Assembly: GCA_032622095.1 (NCBI GenBank)
Contig: CP136069.1
Span: 182,579,122-182,643,121, forward strand
Length of the DNA: 64,000 nucleotides
Source: Siphonodentalium dalli
Lineage: Eukaryota > Mollusca > Scaphopoda > Gadilida > Siphonodentaliidae
Reading direction: 5' to 3'
Shown here: positions 22,147-32,558 of the stretch, piece after piece
Numbering within the stretch: position 1 is the first letter of the stretch
Layout: each line of letters starts with the position of its first letter
Made by a program: the position numbers and the translations under genes
The notes under the pieces: model-generated
Told to the model about the DNA's origin: nothing
Seen by the model: the letters and a program-made list of their open reading frames with translations, nothing else
Database searches by the model: none

Positions 22147-24588
22147 TTATGTTAAAAATAATTCATTAATTATATTCCATCTCTCTTGAAAAAAGATATC
22201 TTTTTTTGTAGAATAGCCCTTTAATGGCACAATTTCAATTGTCTTATTAGTTTTTAACCATTCTATAAAACCATGTGAATTAGGGTTAGTAGCTTTTATC
22301 TTACAAGAGTAGATATATCTCTTAAATAGAAGTATGGCAATTTCTATTATTCCTTCATTTGGATTTCCATCAGGTACACCAAATATAATGTTATTTTGTG
22401 ACACTTCAAATTGCAGGTTACATTTATCTTTAATAGTCTGCTGAAATTCTAGTAATACAGATTTTGTTACATGACATTCATAAAATAGATGTAGGCATGT
22501 TTCTTTTCCTGTGTGACAAAAAGAGCACATTTCTGTTTCCGATATTTTACATTTCATAAGTTTGAGGTTAGTATATAAAATATCATGATTTATTTTGAAT
22601 TGAAAAGACAATAGACTAGTGTCATTTGTAATCCTACTTGCCATTTTATAAATTGATTTCCATTCAGTGGGCATGAAAGTTTGCCCAAGTCTTTCCTGCC
22701 ATTTTTTTTGGGACATTTCAGGAACTGTGATGACATGACTCAAAAAACTGGGGTAAAAGGTTCTGCATGCTTTCTCGCAAATTTTCAATTTCTCAACATT
22801 TTTTGATGTCACGGTGCAGAGTCTTAATTGATTTTCCTTTATACATGTTTTCCATGTTTTAGGTAAAGCTGCTAAAAGACCCTGGTAGGTGGTGAAAGGA
22901 ATTTTGATGTCATAGTTTTGACAAAATGTGTTATAATCCAGAAAGGTGGAGGTGGCATCAACAAGATCATTCACAAAATAAACATCTTTTCTAATCAAGC
23001 TTTTGTTGATGAACATTTTACCATTTATTATAATTTTTGGGTTGTAGAATATTGGTTCTGATAAGATTTCTTCAGGGGTTGTGGTGACTTTCTCATCTAA
23101 GCTTGCCCAATCATTAAAGACATCTGTCCAAAAGGGATTGAGTTTTTTACAAACTATATTAATACCTTCTTTGTGTAGATGCCATACTTTGTAACCCCCA
23201 AAGGGTTCTAAATCATCAATTAACAGAGTTTTCCAATTTGCTTCTGTGTGGACATCTAGAAGCTTTTTAATCCAAGTCATTTTCAATGATTTACAAAATG
23301 AGTTTAAATGAGGGAATTTCAAACCTCCGTCTTCTAAAGTATTAATCATTACGCTCCTTTTTATTTTGTCTGGTTTTCCAGACCAAAGAAATTTGAATAA
23401 CATTGATTGTATTTTATCTGTTAATTCTCGAGATGGAGAAGGTAATACAGTGAGACACTGGGTTAGGATTGGTAATGCCAGAGTCTTAACGACTGTTGTC
23501 TTGCCATACAGACTGAGGTTTCTAAATGACCAATCATTTAGCAGATTTTCCATCTTCTTCAATTTTGTCCTATAATTATTTTCTATATAACTATCATTAA
23601 ATAGATCAAATTCAATTCCCAGGATAGTAACTGACTGACTATGGTTCCACAATATGTTTCTATCCGTTGGGATTTCGTCACCACAACCCCTTTTTGGTCC
23701 AATCCATAATGCTTGTGTTTTGTCAAAATTAACCTTTAAACCTGAAATGTTAGCAAAGGCATCAAATAAATTGAGTGCAGCGTTAAGAGTATATTGATCA
23801 TCCTTTAGGAAGAGAGTTAGGTCATCAGCGTACTGAGTCAAAATATATTCGGAATTGTTTATTTCTATGCCCTTTATATTGGGATTGAATTTAAGGCTGG
23901 CACTAAGGATTTCAACACAAAGAATAAAGATGTACGGTGACAGGGGGTCACCCTGTCGTACCCCTCGAAAGATGTCTATTTTATTTGTTAAGTTACCATT
24001 ATTTGTAACATAGCTGAAAATATTAGAGTAAAATGTTTTTACCCAACTTTTTATTGATGGGCCAAATTTTAAAAAGTCAAGGCATTTTTGGATAAATACC
24101 CATTCCAGCGAGTCAAAAGCCTTTTCAAAGTCTAATATTGCCAATATAGCGGAAATGTTGTTTTTCTCACATTTGTCTATCAAATCAAAAACTAATCGAG
24201 TAGATTCACCGATATAACGACCGGACATAAAACCTAATTGGGAGTTAGATATCAGTTTTGGCAAATGTTTTTTTATTCTATTAGCTATTACTGAAGATGC
24301 TATTTTGAGGTCCACATTGAGAAGAGAGATTGGTCTCCAATTTTTTAGAAATTGTTTATTTTTATTGGACTTAGGAATACAAGTGATTATTCCACACCTC
24401 TGTGTAACCGACAGCTGTTCTTTGTTATATCCATAATTAATAGAATTGATCAGAAGAACAAGTTGGTCACAATCATTTGTCTTTGTCTCTGACAGGCAGA
24501 GAATATCGTGATTCAGACACATTTCTTGGAATTCAGGGTAATTTAATTTTGTTCTTATCCCACAAACATTTAAAGCTATTACTTGCAT
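22147..24588 (-). CDS. L1/Tx1-like LINE ORF2 with in-frame loss of most of the endonuclease
   Basis: An uninterrupted 813-codon frame. Residues 1-39 (MQVIALNVCGIRTKLNYPEF...LSETKT) are the start of an EEP endonuclease including the catalytic Glu of the SETK motif. From about residue 40 the protein continues directly inside a reverse transcriptase (LINSINYGYNKEQLS, then QRCGIITCIPK). About 400 residues, covering the endonuclease core and RT entry, are therefore missing without breaking the frame. The RT keeps NWRPISLL (83-90), LDFEKAFDSLEW (152-163), VRQGDPLSPYIF (210-221) and catalytic YADD (253-256). A C-x2-C...H...C knuckle occupies 688-705. The start is an ATG followed by typical EEP sequence. 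The family supplies RNA-templated target-primed insertion; this copy would have reverse transcriptase but no self-made nick. The long intact frame suggests a young copy. No ORF1 was seen upstream. Confidence 0.93.
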   Translation of the reverse strand: MQVIALNVCGIRTKLNYPEFQEMCLNHDILCLSETKTNDCDQLVLLINSINYGYNKEQLSVTQRCGIITCIPKSNKNKQFLKNWRPISLLNVDLKIASSVIANRIKKHLPKLISNSQLGFMSGRYIGESTRLVFDLIDKCEKNNISAILAILDFEKAFDSLEWVFIQKCLDFLKFGPSIKSWVKTFYSNIFSYVTNNGNLTNKIDIFRGVRQGDPLSPYIFILCVEILSASLKFNPNIKGIEINNSEYILTQYADDLTLFLKDDQYTLNAALNLFDAFANISGLKVNFDKTQALWIGPKRGCGDEIPTDRNILWNHSQSVTILGIEFDLFNDSYIENNYRTKLKKMENLLNDWSFRNLSLYGKTTVVKTLALPILTQCLTVLPSPSRELTDKIQSMLFKFLWSGKPDKIKRSVMINTLEDGGLKFPHLNSFCKSLKMTWIKKLLDVHTEANWKTLLIDDLEPFGGYKVWHLHKEGINIVCKKLNPFWTDVFNDWASLDEKVTTTPEEILSEPIFYNPKIIINGKMFINKSLIRKDVYFVNDLVDATSTFLDYNTFCQNYDIKIPFTTYQGLLAALPKTWKTCIKENQLRLCTVTSKNVEKLKICEKACRTFYPSFLSHVITVPEMSQKKWQERLGQTFMPTEWKSIYKMASRITNDTSLLSFQFKINHDILYTNLKLMKCKISETEMCSFCHTGKETCLHLFYECHVTKSVLLEFQQTIKDKCNLQFEVSQNNIIFGVPDGNPNEGIIEIAILLFKRYIYSCKIKATNPNSHGFIEWLKTNKTIEIVPLKGYSTKKDIFFQERWNIINELFLT

Positions 24589-24831
24589 TTATCAAAGAAT
24601 TCAGTAATTGTGGAAAATTAATAACAAAAATATCTGTCCCAGAAAATGATTGATTCGTGGCACAACATCCGGTAGTAAAATTATACTTAAATTTAATGTG
24701 AATGCACGTTCTGATATATTGTTTCTGAAGTTATAATATACAATGTGATAATGTATTAGGTTTAGAAAACGTGTTGTGTATTTCCATGTCTGGAAAAGTT
24801 TATTGCATCATATTTTCAAAATGATGAGTAA

Positions 24832-26216
24832 TTATACTTCCATATTTTAATATGGAAGTATATTGTTATTCAATTTTTTATTTTTTTCCATTATTATTTA
24901 TTATACTAAGCAATTTTATAATGCTTAAATCTCAGGAAGTATGAGAGGTAGAGCGCTGGAATTTGGAATGTTTATAGCCCAATGATAGTTGTAGTGCATC
25001 GGGCTATATAGGATTTTGTCCTAACTTGCTTTGCAGAATTATCTCCCTTTATGTGTAAAACTGGGGTTGCAGTATCTCGAAAAGTATGAATAGCAACAAC
25101 TTGAAATTTGGACCGTATGTACAACTCAGTATGCCCTATTGGGTCCATGCATTACAATTTATGTCCGAGCTTTCCCTACAGAGTTGTCGCCCATGATTCG
25201 CAAAATTCGATTTATTTCATATCCTGTGTCCGCCTATAACATTCAAGGTAGCCAGATATGAGGGCTTCTATGCAGTTACTTGTTAACAACTTTCTATGAA
25301 AATAAGTTTTGAACAGGAACGGACTTATATTTTTGGGGTTTGGGTGGGGGCAAATTTTTCGATTTTTTTTTTCTCGATGATTTCAACTACTTTTACTGTC
25401 GTGTATCTATAGGACGTACTAATGATTCTCCTGAAAGAATTTTGGAAATCGGTTGAGAAATGTCCAAGTTACAGACCATCGAAAATTGTATTCATACATC
25501 GATTTAGGAGAAAGTGCTTGTGGACAAAACTCCTCCTAGACAACGCACGTGAACTGTATTTGGTTTATGTGAGCGTGTTATCCATAGAAAGAAGACGAGA
25601 TGGTGCAATTTTGACCAAGATCCAAAAACATTGGTCCGTATTAGGGAGGGGGGCAAATATTGTCATATTTTTTTTGTCTCCGTTTTGAACCAAAATTGTT
25701 ATGAAGTATCTATACGACGTACTAATGCTACTCGTGAAAGAATTTTGTTAAACGATTGAGAAATGTGGAAATTGTGGCCCCTTCATTTTTTTCAAGTTTA
25801 CAGAAGATGCACTATGAATTTAAATTCCTTCAACCAATCGTCACGTGTTTGGTGTCATTCGATGGGGAATTTTCAGTACTTCGAAACAATTACCCACTTG
25901 CTGTAGTATGTCGATGGAGGCCAACGATATTCGAAAAGTATGCACTGAACAACATACATATTGGCCTACATAGTAGAATATCGCCACAATACCTTACCAA
26001 AACCCAACTAAATATTATAGGGACATCAAATACGAACACAATGACGCAAAAATTAGCTCGAAATCTTGAAAATTTGCCAATATATGGCGATTTTTCTACC
26101 CGCGTTACCAAATTTCGAGGCATGGGTGGGGGTCACACCAGAACATTCCAACTGAACACAGGGATGTCAATGAACCATAAAATCGACATTCCAATCAATT
26201 CCGCGCGATTCCCTTA
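24832..26216. repeat. 1,385-bp repeat unit, first copy
   Basis: It begins at a perfect palindrome (ACTTCCATATT...AATATGGAAGT) near 24836. The first 655 bp recur almost identically at 26217-26871. The unit also contains an internal degenerate repeat. The segment with GACGTACTAATGATTCTCCT (about 25414) and AAATCGGTTGAGAAATGT (about 25446) is echoed near 25709-25767. A 31-bp stretch near 25565 (GTGAGCGTGTTATCCATAGA) is the single-copy counterpart of the minisatellite at 29698. No coding sequence is recognised. Confidence 0.85.
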
Positions 26217-26871
26217 TTATACTTCCATATTTTAATATGGAAGTATATTGTTATTCAATTTTTTATTTTTTTCCATTATTATTTATTATACTAAGCAATT
26301 TTATAATGCTTAAATCTCAGGAAGTATGAGAGGTAGAGCGCTGGAATTTGGAATGTTTATAGCCCAATGATAGTTGTAGTGCATCGGGCTATATAGGATT
26401 TTGTCCTAACTTGCTTTGCAGAATTATCTCATTTTATGTGTAAAACTGGGGTTGCAGTATCTCGAAAAGTATGAATAGCAACAACTTGAAATTTGGACCG
26501 TATGTACAACTCAGTATGCCCTATTGGGTCCATGCATTACAATTTATGTCCGAGCTTTCCCTACAGAGTTGTCGCCCATGATTCGCAAAATTCGATTTAT
26601 TTCATATCCTGTGTCCGCCTATAACATTCAAGGTAGCCATATATGAGGGCTTCTATGCAGTTACTTGTTAACAACTTTCTATGAAAATAAGTTTTGAACA
26701 GGAACGGACTTATATTTTTGGGGTTTGGGTGGGGGCAAATTTTTCGATTTTTTTTTTTCGATGATTTCAACTACTTTTACCGTCGTGTATCTATAGGACG
26801 TACTAATGATTCTCCTGAAAGAATTTTGGAAATCGGTTGAGAAATGTCCAAGTTACAGACCATCGAAAATT
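26217..26871. repeat. Second, truncated copy of the 1,385-bp repeat unit
   Basis: It starts at the same palindrome (near 26221), immediately after the end of the first unit, and matches 24832-25487 with very few differences (for example near 25047/26430 and 25258/26640). It stops after ACCATCGAAAATT, where sequence of another repeat family begins. This makes about 1.5 head-to-tail copies of a recently amplified unit. LTRs are unlikely because there are no TG..CA ends or retroviral coding remains. Confidence 0.85.
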
Positions 26872-28170
26872 AAATAATTTGGCTAATGAAGGAGCATGGG
26901 AGAGGATGAAGCATAACCGGGGAGGCGACGAAACCATGCTGGTTAATGATACCAGGTCGGGGTGGTGAGACCAGGCCGAGGGTGGTGAGACCAGGCTGAC
27001 CGGTGGCGGATGTAAACGGCAGATTTAGCAACAAAAAAAAAAACAACAAAAAAAGTCCAGCGGTATAATATTTTTGTTGCATATTCCGAATGGGGAGAGT
27101 GGTGCGGACCGAATTTTACTGCTGGCAAGTTTTTTGTCCCAATCGTTACCGGTCTACGGCATGTACAAGAAAATTACCTATTTTTGGCGCCAAATCAAAA
27201 CGGGCTAATTGGTGAGCAAGGTTAATGCAGGAGCAGGTACTGCGGTATCGCGTAGGTAGGCCCCCAAAGTTTGATAGCTCTGCTATAATAGCAAACTGTC
27301 AAACAGCGAGTGATCTTCCGGTCGGTTCAGACTTTTTGCAAATTCCAACGAAAATCAAAGGGGGAAAAATTGTCTAAAAATCAAAAATCGAGACAAATTT
27401 TTTTTTAATAGTGGATATGATAGATAGTACCCAAACGCAACTTATCGATGTCTGCTTAATTTGCGCTAAGGTACCAGGTTTCCTAGTGGCGAGGCTTTAT
27501 AATGTTAACAAGTATATTTAAGTGCTGTATCACTAAGCTATTTTTCTCGCCAAATCCGACCTGGTTAATGACGGAGCAATGTAATGCAGGAGCCTGTTCG
27601 ATGATATATTGTTGGTAACATCCCAAAGTGTGACCGCTCTACTTACAAAGCAAGCCGACCAACGGAAAGCTCATGTCCAGGTGGGTACATATTGGCAATT
27701 TCCAACAAAAATCAAAAGTTGAAAAATTCTTGAAAAAAAAATATGCAGATAAAATTTTGCTGACGAGTGGATGTGATAGGGGATATCAACGCCAAACACT
27801 GGTGCGATTGCTTAAGTTTCAGAACAAAGGATCCACTCGTGGCGACGTTATATAGCGTAATGCGTAGTACACGCATAGGAACACAGCCTACATCGATATA
27901 TGGCAAAAGTCGAAATTCAAGCAGGCTAATGAAGGAGTGAGTCAAATGCGTGAGCATGTGCCTCAGTTTACCATATATACATCCTGGAAGCTTGACTGTG
28001 GTATAAAAGCAATCCGTCTAACGGAGAACGCGCATCGGTTGGTCGAGGCTTTTGGCAACTTCAAGTAAATCTTGCAAAGAAATACATGAAGAAATCGAGA
28101 TAAAGCAAATTGGATGAGGTCGGTACTATCCACGTGCAAATTCGATGATTTTGTTTTACTTTTTAAATGA
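26872..28170. repeat. Degenerate ~360-bp tandem repeats, also present at 57 kb
   Basis: Landmarks recur in the same order. GGCTAATGAAGGAGCA-type motifs appear near 26881, 27204, 27562 and 27924. TTGGCAA..TTCCAACAAAAATCAAA motifs appear near 27337 and 27695. Spacing is about 360 bp and divergence is high. The copy at 27070-27480 is clearly homologous to 57065-57470, sharing GCATATTCCGAATGGG and CCAAATCAAAACGGGCTAAT. This indicates a dispersed family. No protein-coding content is recognised. Confidence 0.65.
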
Positions 28171-29420
28171 ATGCGCAATGAGTTAATCAGGATTAAGTGA
28201 CCGATAGATATTACATGTATTCACTTATCATGTAGAAAAATACTCCCGGATGACTGTATACACATAGGAAAATTAATGTGAAGGGTTAACAATATGATTA
28301 TCTCTTTAAATAACAAGTTTTGAAATAGTTTTGTGGGTACAAAATAATAAATATGAATTGAAGACCCATGTCCAGTAAGACTTCTATCAGCTAATGTTGA
28401 ATTTTTTCGAATATTTTTTTATGAAATGAGATGTTAATTGGGACAAGTTCTTGATTTATATTTAGAACAGCCCTGGTCACTGGTAACAGTAACCACTATT
28501 GTTCGTTAGCTAAACAACCAGACATTATTAGACCAGAAGATATTCGAAATCAATAATAAACAATAGAATTATTTCCGGACAGAATTCTTGACTCATATTT
28601 AATATTTTATACCCTGATAACTATATAATACATTAAGAATAGGGCTATAGATATGTGTAGATCAGGGTTAGGCTTAATGTTAACGTTATGGTCATGATAT
28701 GGATTATAAATTGGGTTAGAATTGTGGATATTGTTAATGATAAAATTGTGACGGTGTCAGTTATGCAAAGGATTTGGTTGTGGGTACGCTTGTGTGTATG
28801 ACTAAACTCATTGAAAGAGTTATGGTAATGGTCCAAGGTACTGCTATGGATATGGTTTGCATCAGGGCAATGTATTTGGTAAGGGTATTTTATTGGGTTA
28901 GAGTTAAGTGCTGTGGATAGGCCTGTGGAAATGGTTATGATTATGGATTGGCTACCAATATTAGGGTTATGGAGTGGTTTATGTGTAAGGATTGGATAGG
29001 GTTGGGTAGATGATTAAATTATGGATGGTGATCGGGGATGGGGAATTTATATGGAAGTATCAAAATTCTGCAGGCCAGAATTTTAACCCTCTAGTTGTAT
29101 TTGTAATCACATGTTCATCCCAGATTGCAGTTCATGGAAATGCGTGATGTATACACAACATTTATCATGAAATCAGAAGCCAATAATATGGACAGAAGCA
29201 CCGTACCCTGCCCGCAGCACTTTTCTGCTAATAAATAACACCAAACTCTGACTATAAAGTCTCTAAGCGAGTATAGATTCTTGAATTGGATGATAAACAC
29301 CAGATATTATACTTTTAACATTGTAATTTTGGGCTAGAGTGTCTTGAAGCTGTGTCTCACTCAAAACGAATAAATGTAGTTCGGTGTTTCACAAGCTGTT
29401 TTGTTAAAATTACTGAGGCG
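28171..29420. other. Gene-free stretch with degenerate GGTTATGG-like repetition
   Basis: Between about 28630 and 29040 the plus strand is enriched in GGTTAT, GGGTTAG and TTATGGT words with no fixed period, like a decayed short tandem repeat. It is not telomeric, since no TTAGGG run is present. Nothing else is recognisable. Confidence 0.45.
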
Positions 29421-29424
29421 AACA

Positions 29425-29870
29425 TATGGGCCAAGTTTGGTCGATATTGATCCAATGGCGTGATCAGGGGAGGGGTGGCAAAAAATAGCAAAATTTTCTT
29501 TTTGCTTTGTTGATAATTATTTACCGCAAGGCATCTGCAGGAAGTGCAGAATATTTCTCCTGAAAGAATTTTGCAAATCGGTTGGGAAATGTTGAAGATA
29601 TGGCAGATCCAAAATCATATTTATAACTTTCTTGCGGAGAAAGTGTTTGTTTACAGTTCTTCTCCTAAACGAAGCCCAACAACCGGAATTGATTTAGGTG
29701 AGCGTGATAAACATAGACAGAAGACAAGGTGAGCGTGATAAACATAGACAGAAGACAAGGTGAGCGTGATAAACATAGACAGAAGACAAGGTGAGCGTGA
29801 TAAACATAGACAGAAGACAAGTTTTTTGTATCAATTATTTTCTTCTGTTTTACAGTAAATTTAATTGTCA
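29425..29870. repeat. Diverged relative of the 24.8-26.9 kb repeat
   Basis: It shares landmarks with the unit at 24832-26216: TCTCCTGAAAGAATTTTGCA then AATCGGTTGGGAAATGTT, a GGAGAAAGTGTTTG motif, and GTGAGCGTG..ATAGACAGAAGAC. The last motif has been expanded here into a minisatellite (next entry). The shared order shows a dispersed family with this copy strongly diverged. Confidence 0.6.
29698..29821. repeat. 31-bp minisatellite, four copies
   Basis: Four essentially identical 31-bp units start at 29698, 29729, 29760 and 29791, each beginning GTGAGCGTGATAAACATAGA and ending with GACAGAAGACAAG. The related repeat at 25565 carries only one such unit, so this is a local expansion inside a transposon-like repeat. 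Confidence 0.95.
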
Positions 29871-30189
29871 AATGGAAGGTTCGTGTGACCAATGACATGA
29901 ATCATTTATGGAGGTACTCTTGCTATCACACGATGGCTCTAAATGAAAAAAACTACGTTCACCCTAATAATTTCTTGACTGTCCTGCTAGTCAAATTTAG
30001 AAAAAGAAAAGAGGAAATGTGGGGATTAATTATGTTGGGTGTGGACAAGTACTTATTATTGTCCAAACCATTCAACAATTAATTCATGACCACCAGGAAT
30101 ATATTTCTCTCAAGCCCATTAGGTAAGATTTGGGTGTCTTTACTTTATCGATGGTAATAGAGTCATCATTATCTTCACTTGAATTATGA

Positions 30190-32375
30190 TGTTGCCATCA
30201 GCTTTCGTAAAACCATTGCGTAACTGCTTTGGCTCTATAATTTCCATTACCGCATCACCGTTGCGTAATTGCTCGGGATCAGTGTTCCTGGTATTTAATT
30301 TTCGTCAAGTGTTGGAAAAGCCATGAACTTGGATAACGTGCAAATCAACAACCAGATTTTAAAGTATGGTATGGCTATGCACTGAATTATGCCATGGTAT
30401 TTGTTACAGGTATGTGCTTGTCACAAGATGATTTCAGGAATCTAACGTAACTGCTTGACCCCCAAGATGATGATGCATGACTTCAGGAATAATACATGAC
30501 TGCTCGACTCCCAACATGACTTCAGGAATCTAACGTAACTGCTCGACTCCTAAGATTATGATACATGACTTCGGGAATCTTACGTGATTGCTCGACCCGT
30601 AAACTTCAACTTTCTCTTCATTTTTTAGGATTAATCACCGTATACAATCAGGAACAATTTCCAATATGCAAAATTATGCACAAATGCTAGTGTTGCAAGA
30701 TAGACCAGCCAGTTACATTGCTGTACTTGAACTACATTTACATGTAATTATACATCACCAGGATTCCAGGGTACTCCGTGAACCCCTGGCTCTAGCTTTG
30801 ATTTCCGGGCCATTGGTGGTACCGTTCATTTGCGACATTACTGGAACCACTGATATGAGGTATCAGTTTATAGATGCATGCAGATACCATTGTCTGTGGT
30901 GATTTATTTGTTTAGCTGCTAAGCTGGTCTTCGCAATTGCAACGTTTTCAAGTTCCTCCAAATTCGTAGTAACATATTTGCACAAATTCGTAGTCAAATA
31001 TTTGCTATCGGATATCACAGTGTTATTTGTTCGGGTTATAACCGTATCCTTTACAGGGTAGCCACTTTCAGTAAATGCATGTACCCCAGTCCATACTGGT
31101 ATGAGGTCAACATGATTTGAGATCTGAAGGAAATCTTCCCTAATTATTATAAAAATGTTGATTGTTTGGTACATCAATGTTACCCGCCTGCCAATTTGGT
31201 AAGACGGTTTTCAATTTAGCAATGATAACTGTGTTATTGTTAACATGTCCATTGCGTAACTGCTTTGGATCAGTGCTATCGCCTATCACCTCGCCGTTGC
31301 GTAATTGCTCGGGATCAGTGATCTCGGGATTTTCAAAGTTACCCGCCTGCCCATTTGATAAGATGGTTTTCAATTTAGCTATGGTTCGTCTAAAAAGTTG
31401 AGATGAACGATTAAATAATTTATTCAACTGTTCCGGAACTTTGCGATTGATACGTGCAACCGATTTTGCATTTGTTGGATTAACAAAGCTTCCCGACTGC
31501 CCATTTGGTAAGACGGTGTCAATTTAGCAATGGTACCCGATTTCTCGTTAACATGTCCATTGGTTAACTGCTTTGTATCAGTATTGTCAACTCCCATCGC
31601 ACCTTTGCGTAATTGCTCGGGATCAGTGTTATCTGCTCTCACATCACCTGTGCGTAATTGCTCGGGATCAGTGTTATCTGCTCTCATCTCACCGTGGCGT
31701 AATTGCTCGGGATAAGTGTTATCTGCTCACATCTCACCGTGGCGTAATTGTTCGGGATCAGTGTTATCTGCTCTCATCTCACCGTGGCGTAATTGCTCGG
31801 GATCGGTGTTATCTGTTCTCACCTCACCTGTGCGTAATTGCTCGGGATCAGTGTTATCTGCTCTCACCTCACCTGTGCGTAATTGCTCGGGATCCGTGTT
31901 ATCTGCTCTCATCTCACCGTGGCGTAATTGCTCGGGATCAGTGTTATCTGCTCGCACCTCACCTGTGCGTAATTGCTCGGGATCCGTGTTATCTGCTCTC
32001 ATCTCACCGTGGCGTAATTGCTCGGGATCAGTGTTATCTGATCTCATCTCACCGTGGCGTAATTGCTCTGGATCGGTTTTATCTGCTCTCACATCACCGT
32101 TGCGTAATTCCTCGGGGTCAGTTTTATCTACTCGCACCTCAACGAGGCGTAATTGCTCGGGATCAGTGTTATCTGCTCTCACCTCACCGTTGCGTAATTG
32201 CTCGGGATCAGTGCTATCTCCTCTCACATCACCGTGGCGTAATTTCTCGGGATCAGTGTTATCTGCTGTCACTTCACCTTTGCGTAATTGCTCGGGATCG
32301 GTGTTATCTGCTCTCGCATCACCGCGGCGTAATTGCTCGGGATCAGTGGTATCTATTATCACACCACCGTGGAGT
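30190..32375 (-). repeat. 45-bp repeat array, open on the minus strand as 15-residue TDPEQLR repeats
   Basis: The core (about 31600-32365) consists of roughly 17 units of 45 bp containing GCGTAATTGCTCGGGATCAG. The minus strand reads RADNTDPEQLRHGEM-type 15-residue repeats with variable residues around position 12. One nonsense change (AGA to TGA near 31724) interrupts an otherwise continuous frame from 32362 to 31424. Related flanking segments (30195-30310; 31160-31420) also read EPKQLRNG and TDPEQLRNG. They are interleaved with a second module, TIAKLKTVLPNWQAGN, at about 31190, 31370 and 31520. Frameshifts separate those pieces. Because 45 is divisible by three, plus-strand frames are open too, so this may be a pure minisatellite. 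An acidic repetitive exon, now decayed, is the alternative. Confidence 0.7.
30425..30610. repeat. Short degenerate tandem repeat (GACTTCAGGAATCTAACGTA)
   Basis: Three to four imperfect units, each containing ACTTCAGGAAT, ACGTAACTGCTCGACTCC and AAGATGATGATGCATG-like words, spaced about 45-65 bp apart, between the outer and inner parts of the 45-bp array region. Confidence 0.6.
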
Positions 32376-32382
32376 AATTGTT

Positions 32383-32558
32383 ACGTCAAACCAGTATTCT
32401 GCCTACCGATTTCACTATCTGGTTTACGTCAAACCAGTATTCTCCCTACCGATTTCACTAGCTGGTTTACGTCAAACCAGTATTCTCCCTACCGATTTCA
32501 CTAGCTGGATTACGTCAAACCAGTATTCTCCCAACCGATTTCACTAGCTGGTTTACGT
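32383..32558. repeat. 43-bp tandem repeat, four copies
   Basis: Units contain TTTACGTCAAACCAGTATTC and CCTACCGATTTCACTAGCTG. Four copies differ by single bases. The period is not divisible by three, so the encoded peptide changes frame in each unit, which argues against coding. It directly abuts the end of the 45-bp array. Confidence 0.9.

Noticed and set aside
24832-26871. LTR retrotransposon with 655-bp LTRs and a 729-bp interior
   Set aside because: The direct repeats do not begin TG or end CA. No primer-binding site, polypurine tract or gag/pol remains are visible. A truncated tandem duplication explains the structure better.
28630-29040. Telomere-like (GGGTTA) repeat
   Set aside because: Words such as GGGTTAG occur, but there is no regular TTAGGG run or fixed period.
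31573-32547. 324- and 262-codon plus-strand frames across the 45-bp array
   Set aside because: These are the antisense frames of a repeat whose period is divisible by three, and they run on into the 43-bp repeat where frame changes every unit. Only the minus-strand reading shows the same peptide in diverged flanking segments.
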